NCBI GenBank assembly: GCA_907165135.1
Contig: OU015569.1
Location: 12,028,501-12,092,500 of the forward strand
Origin: Oikopleura dioica
Lineage: Eukaryota; Chordata; Appendicularia; Copelata; Oikopleuridae
DNA length: 64,000 bases
Reading direction: 5' to 3'
Shown here: in pieces, positions 50,617 through 59,820 of the stretch
How the letters are laid out: the number at the start of each line of letters is the position of its first letter
Position numbering within the stretch: the first letter of the stretch is position 1
Program-made: the position numbers and the translations under genes
The notes under the pieces: model-generated
The model's database searches: none
Seen by the model: the letters and a program-made list of their open reading frames with translations, nothing else
Told to the model about the DNA's origin: nothing

Positions 50617-51236
50617 TTTCTTCATTTTTTTGATGCTCTAATTGAATCAATGCAACGAGCCGCAAGTGGTAAATGAGGCGGTCGATACGTGTTTGGTCGT
50701 TTGGACGGCCGCACCGGTGGCTATCTATTCAATTGTGGCACACCTCGCTGCTTTTTCGAAAAGCTCCATCACTGTTCTCTTTTTTGAGAAAAGGCCGCAG
50801 ATCGACCAATTAATTGGAATTACGGTCTTTTATCATTTTTTCAGCTTCGGAGCATTTTCGGAGAACAACAACAGTCTTTAATTTCAAAAATCAAATTCGA
50901 AAAGCGAAAAAGGCAAAACATATTTTGGCCGCGCCCAACAACAATTTCGAATTGGGTCTTTCTAATCCCTATTTCTCTCCAGAAAAGAAAACGCTTTGTT
51001 TGAAGCAGAGTTTGTTTGCGTTGTTCTCAACGGTCGGAAAGCAGGGATCAGCCCGTAACACGAACTCGGACAGGAAATTCGGAAAATGTTCCACGTTCGA
51101 TTTTCTATTTTGGAAAGAATCACTTTTCGGAAAGGACTTTTCACGATCCAACTTTTTTACTATTTTTGTAAACTTCATAGAAACTCCGGTTTTCTTAAGA
51201 AAAAATGGCGATAAGAGATTGAGTTTTTTCAATTAA
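50617..51236 (+). CDS. possible receptor-like membrane protein, 3' part
   Basis: Two overlapping coding-quality frames. The first (50642-50881) has two hydrophobic segments (TCLVVWTAAPVAIYSIVAHL and LIGITVFYHFFSFGAF). The second opens at a strong acceptor (CATTTTTTCAG, ending near 50842), reads SEHFRRTTTVFNFKNQIRKA KKAKHILAAPNN and continues to TAA at 51234-51236. A membrane segment followed by a basic tail beginning HFRR resembles the end of a seven-helix receptor, but no NPxxY was found. A small exon from ATG 50608 (MASFLHFFDALIESMQRAAS) joins the second frame in matching phase. The true structure is undecided. Confidence 0.35.
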
Positions 51237-51244
51237 AAGAAGCG

Positions 51245-51342
51245 ATCCTGTGTAGAAAACCTGAGTCAGGGTCAGACTGAAAGATCTTAATTGAAAAGCC
51301 GCGTAGCGGCTTTTAAAACGAAGCCGCGAGCGGCTTTCTTAA
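51245..51342. repeat. family A left half
   Basis: CCTGTGTAGAAAACCTGAGT and the GCCGC stem, with the right half replaced by a B copy downstream. Confidence 0.65.
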
Positions 51343-51359
51343 AGGAAGAAAAGGGGATG

Positions 51360-51512
51360 GCGTCTGGAACCGACAAAAAAATTCGACAAATTTCGCGTGG
51401 GCGGCTACTCGGCTGCTGAGTGGCCGGTGAGCTGAATCCAGGCTTCAGATTGGTTGAAAATTACCACGCAAATTTTGTCGAAATTTTTTGTCGGTTCCAG
51501 ACACCTCCCGAA
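51360..51512. repeat. family B palindromic repeat
   Basis: GTCTGGAACCGACAAAAAAA-like left end to TTTTGTCGGTTCCAGACACC. It interrupts the coding segment at 51513-51726. Confidence 0.9.
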
Positions 51513-51726
51513 GAAAAGAGTTAACTTTGTCGAGAGTCATGTCAATTTCGTTAAAATCTTCTCTAGAAAAGAGAAAAGGGCACCATAACTGCTCTTTTGT
51601 CAACTTGTTTTTGACTTTTTCATTTTCAATAAATCGGAAAAAGCTACTTATCAATTGAATTTTGACTAGGAATATTACCATGAATAACTTGATGATAAAA
51701 TAGCGAAGAAATATGACTTGAAGCAA
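51513..51726 (-). CDS. membrane-protein coding segment truncated by a B repeat
   Basis: The minus frame reads LLQVIFLRYFIIKLFMVIFL VKIQLISSFF, then ENEKVKNKLTKEQLWCPFLF and SREDFNEIDMTLDKVNSFLR. It then enters the B element and stops inside it. A second, diverged copy lies inverted at 46205-46415. The hydrophobic start suggests a membrane anchor. The protein is not recognised. Confidence 0.45.
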
Positions 51727-51759
51727 ATTTCAATCAGGGAGTCCCTCATCTGCCTGCTC

Positions 51760-51812
51760 TTGGGCTTGGAGACCTGTGGACAAAACCTGAGGCAGGGGCT
51801 TCAAAAGCTTTT
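51760..51812. repeat. family A left fragment
   Basis: GGGCTTGGAGACCTGTGGAC followed by AAAACCTGAGGCAGGGGC. Confidence 0.5.
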
Positions 51813-51978
51813 CTGGTTATAATTTACTGGGTGAATAATGAGTCGACTTGTCAAATTGGTGCGGAGGATATGAGCGTAAAAATAAAGTCTGAATTTTGCG
51901 CTTTATCGAATTTGTCGCGCGCGCTAGAACAATAAGCGAGTCCAACCGAATTTTCAAAATTCTAAAAGTTTATTTCAG

Positions 51979-52084
51979 TCAATCGACTACAGAATCGACA
52001 AGCTGTTTCGGCACACGAACTGCGCGCCGGGCATCATCTCCCGAAAATACGCGCTTCCTTCTAACTCTTCTCAAAATCGCTGAA
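51979..52084 (+). CDS. possible terminal exon, antisense to the 52.1-kb gene
   Basis: After AAGTTTATTTCAG the frame reads SIDYRIDKLFRHTNCAPGII and SRKYALPSNSSQNR to TGA, with AATAAA overlapping the stop. It overlaps the 3' end of the minus-strand gene at 52061-52510, so one of the two may be spurious here or the genes may be convergent. Another plus frame is also open. Confidence 0.35.
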
Positions 52085-52510
52085 TAAATTTAAAAAAATT
52101 ATGAACAAAAAATCGAGATTTACCAATCGTGTAAAATGCCGTCTGGCTCAGTTTGGGTCGAAATCGGCTCCGACTTGAATTTCACGTGATTCAGCTCGAT
52201 CGACGCAATACTGAGCTCGGCAACCTGTGTAAAAACCTGAGTCAGGGTCCAGAAAAAGAATTTTAATCAATTGATTTTGAAATTTTTCGAGTTTTTAAGA
52301 AAAATCTGCAAAACCGCTTTCAAAATCAATTGAAAAAGCTTTCTCAGGACCCTGACTCAGGTTTTCGACACAGGTTGCCGAGCCCACACACGAATTGAAT
52401 GAACAGAGCAAGCAAGACCTGCGCAAATCCTTGTAAAAACGAGTCTTTTTCAAGCGGTTTGAAATTAAAAATGCAAATGAAAAACAAAAATCAACACATC
52501 GACTATTCAT
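52061..52510 (-). CDS. 74-aa protein gene whose first intron is a family A element
   Basis: CDS complement(join(52061..52079, 52124..52210, 52392..52510)). ATG at 52508-52510 opens MNSRCVDFCFSFAFLISNRL, then a basic stretch (KKTRFYKDLRRS). Exon 1 ends at GTGTGT in phase 2. Exon 2 (IASIELNHVKFKSEPISTQT) starts exactly after the CAG that ends the repeat. The second intron is 44 nt (GTAAAT...TTCAG) and exon 3 finishes CDFEKS and TAG. All phases agree. The first intron (52211-52391, 181 nt) is one family A palindrome plus about 5 nt. The N-terminus could be a signal or membrane anchor. No family is recognised. Confidence 0.6.
52211..52391. repeat. family A palindrome that forms an intron
   Basis: CTGAGCTCGGCAACCTGTGT to CGACACAGGTTGCCGAGCCC. 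The element end supplies the CAG acceptor of the minus-strand gene. Confidence 0.85.
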
Positions 52511-52599
52511 GTGCGATTATGTTAATCAAGTGAGCCAGCGAGTTAAATTTCAAACCATTTTCTGGTGGAATTAACGGCAATTTCGGACCACTGGTGACT

Positions 52600-52698
52600 G
52601 AGCTCGGCAACCTGAGCAGAAACCTGAGTCAGGGTCCTGAAAAATATTTTTCAATTTTAAGGACCCTGACTCAGGTTTTCACACAGGTTGCCGAGCAC
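52600..52698. repeat. family A palindromic repeat, short form
   Basis: CTGAGCTCGGCAACCTGAGC to CACACAGGTTGCCGAGCACA. Confidence 0.85.
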
Positions 52699-52744
52699 AG
52701 ACTAGTGAGCAGCAGCGTGTGAATAAAGACATACAATCCTTGCA

Positions 52745-52843
52745 GCTGGGCTCAGCAACCTGAGTGGAAAACCTGAGTCAGGGGCTTTTCAGATCTTTCA
52801 GACCCTGACTCAGGTTTTCAACACAGGTTGCCGAGCCCCACCT
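52745..52843. repeat. family A palindromic repeat, short form
   Basis: CTGGGCTCAGCAACCTGAGT to CAACACAGGTTGCCGAGCCC. Confidence 0.85.
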
Positions 52844-52899
52844 GGCAGGATGCATTCAATTGTTTTCCTAAAAGATTAATTAAGTGGATTGCGGCTTGT

Positions 52900-53176
52900 T
52901 TAGCTGTCTTTTCCGTTTTGTAAATACCTCGGCATTTTGAATTGCGAAGCGACGAAAATAGCGAAAGAAAGATCAAGCACACGTTGAAGGGAGCTCGCTT
53001 TTTCGAGCAAATAAATCGCGGCGAAAGGGAGCACAAGAACGATTAAAAGTATGAAGCCGGCTCTGAAAATTTGCTTTCCTGCACGGGTGACTTCATTGAT
53101 TCCGCAAAGCATGAGAAAATAGCTTGAAACTTTGACAAAACTCCACAGCAAACACTTTGCAAGGTTCCCTTTAATT
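52900..53176 (-). CDS. 3' exon of a multi-pass membrane protein
   Basis: After an acceptor (TTATAAAGCTAG, exon start 53176, phase 2) the frame reads AKCLLWSFVKVSSYFLMLCG, then RAGFILLIVLVLPFAAIYLL and LDLSFAIFVASQFKMPRYLQ to TAA at 52900-52902. Two or three hydrophobic segments alternate with basic loops. An internal ATG (MLCGINEV) could also start translation. The family D array at 53180-53735 would lie in the preceding intron. No family is recognised. Confidence 0.5.
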
Positions 53177-53735
53177 CTAGCTTTATAATAAAGTGACACC
53201 CTTATTCTCTTTGACAATAAAAGAAGATTAATCTATCATTAGTAAGGCTTCCATGAAGATTAAATAATAAGGGTATCACTTGGTTAATTTTACGGAAAAA
53301 TCGATAGAATCGTCAACTAATAATAAAGTGATACCCTTATTTTATGCGACAAAAACAGATTAATCATTAGTTAGGTTTCTCTAAAGGTTGATAATAAGGG
53401 TATCACCTGGCTAATTTTCACATAAAAATCGATAGAATCATGACAACTCATGATAACAGCTTCATAATAAAGTGACACCCTTATTCTCTTTCACAATAAA
53501 AGAAGATTTATCTATCATTAGTTAGGCTTCCCTAAAGAGTAGAAAATAAGGGTATCACTTGGTTAATTTTACAGAAAAATCGATAGAATCATCAACTCAT
53601 AATAAAGTGATACCCTTATTTTATGCGACAAAAAACAGATAAATCATTAGTTAGGCTTCTCTAAAGGTTAAAAAATAAGGGTATCACCTGGAAAATCGAT
53701 AGAATCATGACAACTCATGATAACGTAAAAAGCTT
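53168..53735. repeat. array of four family D palindromes
   Basis: Units of about 140 bp alternate in two subtypes: ATAAAGTGACACCCTTATTC and ATAAAGTGATACCCTTATTT on the left, AATAAGGGTATCACTTGG and AATAAGGGTATCACCTGG on the right. The whole is two tandem copies of a dimer of about 285 bp, including AATCGATAGAATCATGACAA twice. Confidence 0.9.
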
Positions 53736-54040
53736 CGTTCTGAAACCCTTAATTTTTCTAGTAAAGTAACTCTTTCCCTGATAATTAAATCTTCTATCTT
53801 CACGATTTGGTTGCTAAATAAAGCATTCCTGAAAAAGAAAGCTTAATTTCAGAAGAAGGCAAATAATCTAATTTGATCAAAGCAGTTTAGTTTTGTTTGC
53901 AGGTCAAAAATAATCATTTTTCAAAAGCCAATAATTTCTAACGAGTCAAATTAGCGCTCGTTAGTGTTTTTAGAACTAGAATTATCAAACGATCAAAAAC
54001 GGAGCAACTAGACCCGTGTTTTCGGAAAACAAAAGCTGTC
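53736..54040. other. no gene seen
   Basis: No supported exon or repeat. Confidence 0.3.
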
Positions 54041-54253
54041 TTATTTTTGGGCAAATAAGTTGGGAACCCCATCCTCTGTCTTGAACACTCCGATGTTGAG
54101 AAAAATGTAGCCTAGTAAAAATATTCGCAGCATTTTCGTTTTTTGGGGAAAAATTAGAAAAGTTTGGTGTTTGCCGCCGCAGCGGAAATTACGTAAGGAG
54201 GATAGCCCAGCCCAAAGCACGGAATTTGCCACGCCGGAAAACTTTCTATTCAT
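54041..54253 (-). CDS. possible secreted protein exon
   Basis: An internal ATG (54131-54133) opens MLRIFLLGYIFLNIGVFKTE DG, a convincing signal peptide. The frame ends VPNLFAQK at TAA, or may be spliced at GGGGTTCCC after EDG. The longer ORF from the upstream ATG (MNRKFSGVANS) is less likely to be used. Confidence 0.35.
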   Translation of the reverse strand: MNRKFSGVANSVLWAGLSSLRNFRCGGKHQTFLIFPQKTKMLRIFLLGYIFLNIGVFKTEDGVPNLFAQK

Positions 54254-54451
54254 TAGTGAAGACCCAGAGCGAGAATTTTACTTTTGGCGTTTTTAACATT
54301 TAAAGTTGAAAATCGAATTTTCGCATTATTGAATCTTTGCTCAGTTGAGGTTGGAACTGACCTGCGCTGAGCTGAGCTCAGATAGATAATAGATGAATAA
54401 AAATTATTAAAATAATTTGTAAATATTTAAATACACTTGTATTTAGAGCGG

Positions 54452-54592
54452 AATAAAAATTCCGACAAATTTTGCGTGACAATTTCCAACCAATCAAAAG
54501 TTTGGATTGAGCTTAACGGCCAATCAGCAGCCGAGTATCCACCCACGCAAAATATGTCGAAATTTTTGTGTCGATTCCTGACGCCAGCCCCT
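54452..54592. repeat. family B palindromic repeat, diverged
   Basis: ATTCCGACAAATTTTGCGTG to ATTTTTGTGTCGATTCCTGA. Confidence 0.8.
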
Positions 54593-54748
54593 TAGAGCTT
54601 CTTAGGAAGCTTCAAAGAGACTATTATAAGTTAGAGGTAGTCATAGAGAACAAAATCTTGTCTGTACTTAGCCCTGACTGAAATATCGAGTAATAGTTCT
54701 GACCATTTCGTTTATTAGGGAATATTTGCATGATCTGTCGAGACAGTT

Positions 54749-55300
54749 GACGCGCTTTTTTAAGGTTGTGCAAGTTATTTCTCCCATTTTTCAATGAAAT
54801 GCCCAGAACACCATATATATTTGGAATCAGTGAGAAAAATCTAGAAACTTGACCTTTTAGTTTTTCGAAAATCAATTCCGGTTGCGATTCTAGAGCCGGA
54901 AGTTGACGAAATTTAGCAGTTAAGATAAAATGTGACCTATCAAGTTAAAGCCCAGAAAATTCTGAGTCATCTTATAATCAATTCATTAGAAAAAAGTCTC
55001 AACCCCGGTCAGATCGATCGCTAAAATCATGAAAAGAGGCATAAATTAATGAAATTTTCTTCATTTTTTACCGGTTAGTTTGGCCGCGGTTCGGTTGAAG
55101 TCTTTTTCCAAATTACTAGAAATGTTCTAAGCTTTAATTTGGTATGTCACACGCATGAATTTCCTACAAATCTCACCAACTTCCGGCTCTAGAATCGTAG
55201 CCGGAAGTGATTTTTAAGAAACAAAAAGGGTCTTGATTCTAGATTTTTCCGCTGATTCCAAGAATGTATGGTGTTCCAGGGTTTAAAATGGATGTCGAGC
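54749..55300. mobile_element. foldback element, family F, second copy
   Basis: GACGCGCTTTTTTAAGGTTG, AAGTTATTTCTC, ATTCTAGAGCCGGAAGTTGA and the mirrored CTTCCGGCTCTAGAATCG match the element at 34078-34664. The right end is less complete. Confidence 0.75.
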
Positions 55301-56195
55301 ACAATGCTCCGAACTCTTCTCGCATGAGGGCGCAAGGTGCGCGGAGGACTCTGAGTCCTCCGAACATTGGGAGAACTGATGAGTTGGCGATAAGACTTAA
55401 ATACGCTAATCGAGCGTAACACCTGGGAGTGAGCACAGCAGGGGCGGAGGGGATATTATTGTTCTACCCATGCTAGTATCAACTTTATTATCAATTCAAG
55501 AGGCGATTAAGAGTGATAGCGTTATTTCTTTGGACATATATGTATCAGAAGAAAGGTCTTTTCGAGCAGAATATGGATTTTACGGAATTGAAAGAAATCG
55601 TTGACCTTATTTCGCGCCTGACTTGAAGTATATTCCGATTTTTTCAAATCAGAGCTATAAAATGAACCTTTTCGATCGGTTTGTTTCCCGCCTCTGTCGA
55701 AACCGATGAGACTCTACGTATAAAATAGGACCAAAAGCCCTTCCCTTGTGATCGATGATAAGTGGTCGTAGATTGGTGGTTCCTAGACCCTGAGCCTGAG
55801 AGTTCTGCTTTTTAAACCTTATCATCGAAATTTAGTGTTTTTGACCCTTAATTTAGATTCAGCGCAAAATTTCACTCTAAAAATGATTTTTAAGTTTTTA
55901 ATGATTTCAAAAATATGAGCGTGAAAATTCAGTTTACCGAAATTAAGCTCATTCAGGGGTACTACGCGATCAGAAATGATAGCGGTGTTTGAATAAAGAT
56001 TGACACATTTCACGCTGGGATGAGGTCCCTTCCGTACTTGCTCACCCGGTGTGTACTCTCCGGAGGTTCTCCCTAGGCGCTCCTCAGCGCACTCTCCTCC
56101 GGCTCCCTGCAAAGAGCGCTCTTCAACGTCTTTTCCGATCTTCCACCTCTTTTTCCGAGCGCCCTCTGGCGGATGGAGTTCGGAGCATTATGCTT
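55300..56195. repeat. larger inverted repeat around 0.85 kb
   Basis: GCACAATGCTCCGAACTC at 55308 and its mirror GAGTTCGGAGCATTATGC at about 56174 delimit the stretch, with GAGGGCGC/GCGCCCTC also mirrored. The interior has a 44-codon ORF (MLVSTLLSIQEAIKSDSVIS, 55470-55604) and no clear gene. Confidence 0.5.
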
Positions 56196-56315
56196 TTACC
56201 CCTTTAAAATGAAGAAGTGGGTGAAATAACTTGAATAACTAACATAGCAGAAGACATTTTACCAACTCACTAGCGTTAAATTTTTATTCCTTCTGCATCA
56301 ACTCATCTTGATTTT

Positions 56316-56573
56316 ATGGTCTTTCGATTTCAATCAAAAAGTCGCGCAAAAATAGCAAAAAATCAACAAGGAGTACCGATTTCGGCAAATGCGCTGACGA
56401 TTTCCGATTTTTGCGTTTTTAATCCCGCCCGTCTCTCTTCAAACCGGGACTCTTTTGTTTTGGCTAAGCGAAAATTAAAGAATCAAAACAGAAGGGGTCG
56501 ACGTAGTTCCGGAACTATAAATTTGTGTTGCCCAAAATATCCAATTATTGGAAAACTTCGGAAAAAGGCTTAA
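56316..56573 (+). CDS. 85-aa very basic protein
   Basis: ATG at 56316 opens MVFRFQSKSRAKIAKNQQGV. A neutral middle follows (ISANALTISDFCVFNPARLS) and a Lys/Arg-rich C-terminus (KRKLKNQNRRGRRSSGT). Single exon, TAA at 56571-56573. The charge suggests nucleic-acid binding, without a recognised domain. The next ORF starts 12 bp downstream on the same strand. Confidence 0.5.
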   Translation: MVFRFQSKSRAKIAKNQQGVPISANALTISDFCVFNPARLSSNRDSFVLAKRKLKNQNRRGRRSSGTINLCCPKYPIIGKLRKKA

Positions 56574-56585
56574 AACTGAGTTTGA

Positions 56586-56801
56586 ATGGAACTCGCTTTT
56601 GTTGCTCAATTTCTAGTGTTGATGCTTTCCTGGGAAACTGTGGAGCGAGGATCGGTGATAACGGAAAAGAGACACCCTTTTAGCGGATTTGGCAACAGCA
56701 AATCGGCGCGAAGTTGGACTTTCTCAAGAAATTGGCGAGGAAGACCAAAAATAGAGCTTGATAGAATTCTTTCGGCTTTTTTGATGAAATGGTTTTGTTA
56801 A
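56586..56801 (+). CDS. short secreted precursor-like protein, 71 aa
   Basis: ATG at 56586 opens a signal peptide (MELAFVAQFLVLMLSW). After a short acidic spacer comes a dibasic site (TEKR), then HPFSGFGNSKSARSWTFSRN WRGR, then a C-terminal part. The layout resembles a neuropeptide or small-peptide precursor, but there is only one candidate peptide and no repeat. The gene follows its neighbour by 12 bp, and CTGAG just before the ATG could serve as a trans-splice acceptor, so the two may be operonic. Confidence 0.45.
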   Translation: MELAFVAQFLVLMLSWETVERGSVITEKRHPFSGFGNSKSARSWTFSRNWRGRPKIELDRILSAFLMKWFC

Positions 56802-56927
56802 AATAAGGGTGTCAGTGTATTAACGAACGAAAAAATCAGCCGAAAGTCTTATAGACCAATTAAGAGTGTAATTTGTATCACGCTCTTTTCTAAAAATAGC
56901 CTGGATTGATATTGATCCGCTGCGCAC

Positions 56928-57110
56928 ATGAACACAAAATCACTCAAAAATAAGACCCAGCCTTTTCGGCTCAGTTTGCGTCACGGGAACTCTCCTCTCC
57001 TGACTCTGACAGCATCTTTAATTCTACTGTTAATAAGATCATTTTTCAGCATTATTAAAATTTTTCTTTTACGAATTTGGCAAATCATTTTATTGAAAAT
57101 AAGCAAATAA
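56928..57110 (+). CDS. 60-aa hydrophobic protein
   Basis: ATG at 56928 opens MNTKSLKNKTQPFRLSLRHG followed by two hydrophobic helices (LLTLTASLILLLI and IIKIFLLRIWQIILL) separated by basic residues. TAA at 57108-57110. It fits a small membrane protein. No family is recognised. Confidence 0.4.
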   Translation: MNTKSLKNKTQPFRLSLRHGNSPLLTLTASLILLLIRSFFSIIKIFLLRIWQIILLKISK

Positions 57111-57147
57111 TCTTTTTATTAAAAAGGAATTTTGTGCAAACTTTCTA

Positions 57148-57272
57148 GCGACCAGGACTCGAAAACCTGTGTAGAAAACCTGAGTCAGGGTTTGATGGTG
57201 CTTTAATAAAGCAGTGCCGCCTCCAAATCCTGACTCAGGTTTTCTACACAGTCTTTCGACCCCAGCTAATGA
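57148..57272. repeat. family A palindromic repeat, short form
   Basis: ACTCGAAAACCTGTGTAGAA to TTTTCTACACAGTCTTTCGA. Confidence 0.8.
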
Positions 57273-57412
57273 CCGACTTCATACAGCATAGATGCCAAAA
57301 TGCAAGACTCGCACCAGAAGACAGTGCAGCAACCAACAGGCGGATCTATAAATAATTTGAAATTTGCAGAACTGAAGCATTTTTTTTTGTCTCAGGAAGC
57401 AATACTACCTGT

Positions 57413-57849
57413 TATTTGTTGACTTTGGCGCATACGCTCGCGTTCTTCGACGAGGAAAAAGACCGCGATGAATCCAAAGCAAAATCCTTCAAAATTCAAG
57501 CTTGTTTATTCAAAAAGAAAAAGCAATCAAACTTACGCAAGCAACAGGGTCCTCCATATCCGCCGCCACTCATTTGCGAGACGCTCCCATGCGCGCAGCA
57601 AGGACACCTGAAAACTTGAAAATTTGAAGTCCTAAAATTTTTAAAAACCAAAAAGCGGAGCAGCAATGTCCATCACACCAACTCAAACTTCGGTAGTCGA
57701 CTTTCCAGCTCTTCTGCGCGTACTAGAATTCTCCTTTTTCAATTTTCCTTGTTGTTGTCCGATATACCTGGGTAGTGATAACATACTGTGGCTGAGTTGT
57801 CACGACTTGCGCTTCTACTGTTGTTTGTTCAGTGTAAGGAGGTGGTGCT
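57413..57849 (-). CDS. Cys-rich membrane protein with PPPY motif
   Basis: Exons complement(57413..57486, 57537..57607, 57679..57713, 57768..57849). All introns are GT-AG (50-71 nt) and phases agree. The protein reads APPPYTEQTTVEAQVVTTQP, then SWKVDYRSLSWCPCCAHGSV, a Gly-rich turn with CC, then FCFGFIAVFFLVEERERMRQ and SHK-stop. A PPxY motif (WW-domain ligand), a CPCC cluster and a C-terminal membrane segment recall LITAF/BRI3-type proteins, but the C-terminal CPxC half is absent, so this is only a resemblance. The first exon may be at about 58011 (MAESKKSEESKLEQEEKKEQ), but no canonical GT donor joins it, so a GG/GA donor or a missing exon is needed. Confidence 0.6.
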
Positions 57850-58019
57850 CTTTATTTGGTTTTTCGAAGTCAAGAATATGAATAAGGATTTAATAAATTC
57901 CCTTCTTCTGAAAGTTTTAGATTTCTCTTAACTTTAAAAGCCTAAAATATCCTGTTCTTTCTTTTCTTCTTGTTCGAGTTTCGATTCTTCAGATTTCTTG
58001 CTTTCTGCCATTTCTTAAA

Positions 58020-58755
58020 TCTGTGGCGTTCTATCTCGAAAAAATGGTCACTATGATACGAGGTCAACTCTCATGCTTCACTATTAAAATATATTTGCAT
58101 TGAACATGATTTATTGAGCTTCTAGTCGTAGGAATGCTTTTCCTAGCTATCAAAAGTTTGCTCGTCTGACAAATAAATATGAATTCTTATTCTTAAACTG
58201 ACAACATAGAGGAGTATGTATAACAGTGATTGAACAGGCTGAGAATGCGCTTATTATTGGCATTCGTAGTACTTGACTCTCATCATTTATGAGCGAAAGA
58301 TTATTGAAACTAAAATTTGAAAGAAACAAGATGCTTTGAGGCGTACACTAGATTGCGCGGGTAGTTTGCGCCAATTTTTAACCTTTAGAAATTCATTTAT
58401 TCGACCAAGATAATATTTTTTTTATTCTGACACTAGAGATGAAATTCTCCGTCAATTTTGCATCAGAAAAAATACAGTTTTGTGAATTTATGGAAATTTA
58501 TTGTGCTAATTTTTGTAATCGTAGGGATGAACTAAACGCTGAATACACTGTATTAATTTGTTTTTGATTATGCGACGATTTACATTCCTGAATGCAAATG
58601 CGATAACGGTGGCTTATAAAATGAGAAAATAAATCAATGTGAGCAAATTTCAGCAGCAATGCGCGAGAAAAATATCAGGCTCTTGACTCTGAAGAATTGT
58701 TAGAGCAAACGTTCGTAAATTAAAGAATGGCCAAGGTAATAGAGATTATATAAAC
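58020..58755. other. no gene seen
   Basis: No supported exon. The 5' region of the dehydrogenase gene lies at the right end. Confidence 0.3.
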
Positions 58756-58758
58756 GAG

Positions 58759-59773
58759 ATGAGGAAAAAATATTTCAAGAGCATCATAATTACTGGAAGC
58801 TCCAGTGGGATAGGTGCTGCTGCTGCAAGACTATTTGCCTCGAAAGGATTTAACATTACACTTCATGGACGGAACCTTGAAAAATTGAAGAAAGTTAGTG
58901 ACGAATGCATTCAACTTGGTGCAGCTGGAACACATATTGTTCAGCTTGATCTTACAAAGATCTCAGGTAGGGTAACTGAAATGAAAAAGAGAGAAAAATA
59001 TAAGTTTAGAGCTCTCAAAACTGGTGACGGAGACAATCGAACAGTTCGGAAGGCTTGATGTTCTGGTTAATAACGCAAGTGCAGGAAAGGTTTATCTACT
59101 TAAGGACCTCCCCAACGATTTTTACTCTGATCCTGTGAGGGGTCATGAAAATTTAATTTAAAAAAGAACCTTTTTTCTGCTGCCTTTGGAAACATTGAGG
59201 ACATTGATGAAGAAATTCTCGACAAAAATATAATCATGAATATTAAAGCTCCTGTGTTTTTGATCCAAGCGGCTCTTCCCTTTTTGAAACAAAGCAAAGG
59301 GTCCATCGTTATCATATCTGCATTGTCAACAGTCATACGCACAAACAGTAAATATTCATACAACACTCAAATCCAATTATTTACAACAAAGATTATTTCC
59401 CGGTTTCAATTACAAAAGCTGCAACAGATCATGCTGCTTTACTTTTGTCTGGAAATTTGGCGGCAGACGGAATAAGAGTTAACACAATTCATCCAGCAGT
59501 GACCGATACTGAGATTTGGGAGACCACGGGAATTCCCGAGGAAATGCGACCTACTTTGATGCAGATCGAAGGAGAGAAGCAGCCACTAGCTGGAATCATA
59601 AAACCTGAAGAGATTGCTCAGGTATTTATTCTCAACAGAATATAAAACGAGTAAATAAGACAATCTGGACGTGTGTGGATCCAAAAACACCAAGCCTGAC
59701 AGGTCAGAAGATCATCATCCATGGGGGGCGTGGTGAAGACTGTCCATGGAAAAATCCATTTTTAATGATGTAG
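58759..59773 (+). CDS. short-chain dehydrogenase/reductase (SDR), 270 aa
   Basis: CDS join(58759..58966, 59010..59089, 59167..59347, 59392..59621, 59660..59773), introns 43, 77, 44 and 38 nt, all phases consistent. The length is normal for classical SDRs. The cofactor motif TGSSSGIG is at about residues 11-18, HGR follows beta-2 (preference for NADP is possible), NNAS stands for the usual NNAG, and IISALS contains the catalytic-Ser region. The position of the catalytic Tyr (YxxxK) reads V-S-I-T-K, i.e. Val instead of Tyr, preceded by N-Y-F-P. HPAVTDT and TGQKIIIHGG are typical later motifs. The fold is therefore clear, but classical oxidoreductase activity is doubtful. Substrate unknown. Confidence 0.85.
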
Positions 59774-59820
59774 ATTCTCTTCCTCACATACATAAAATTA
59801 ACTGAATAAATAGTCTTAGC

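Noticed and set aside
50642-50842. Opsin-like lysine motif (AAFSKSSIT)
   Set aside because: No NPxxY follows and no retinal-pocket context could be established, so calling an opsin would be unsupported.
52900-53217. Start of the membrane protein at 53217 inside the D repeat
   Set aside because: The extra N-terminal residues come from a family D end. An acceptor at 53177 gives a more plausible exon start.
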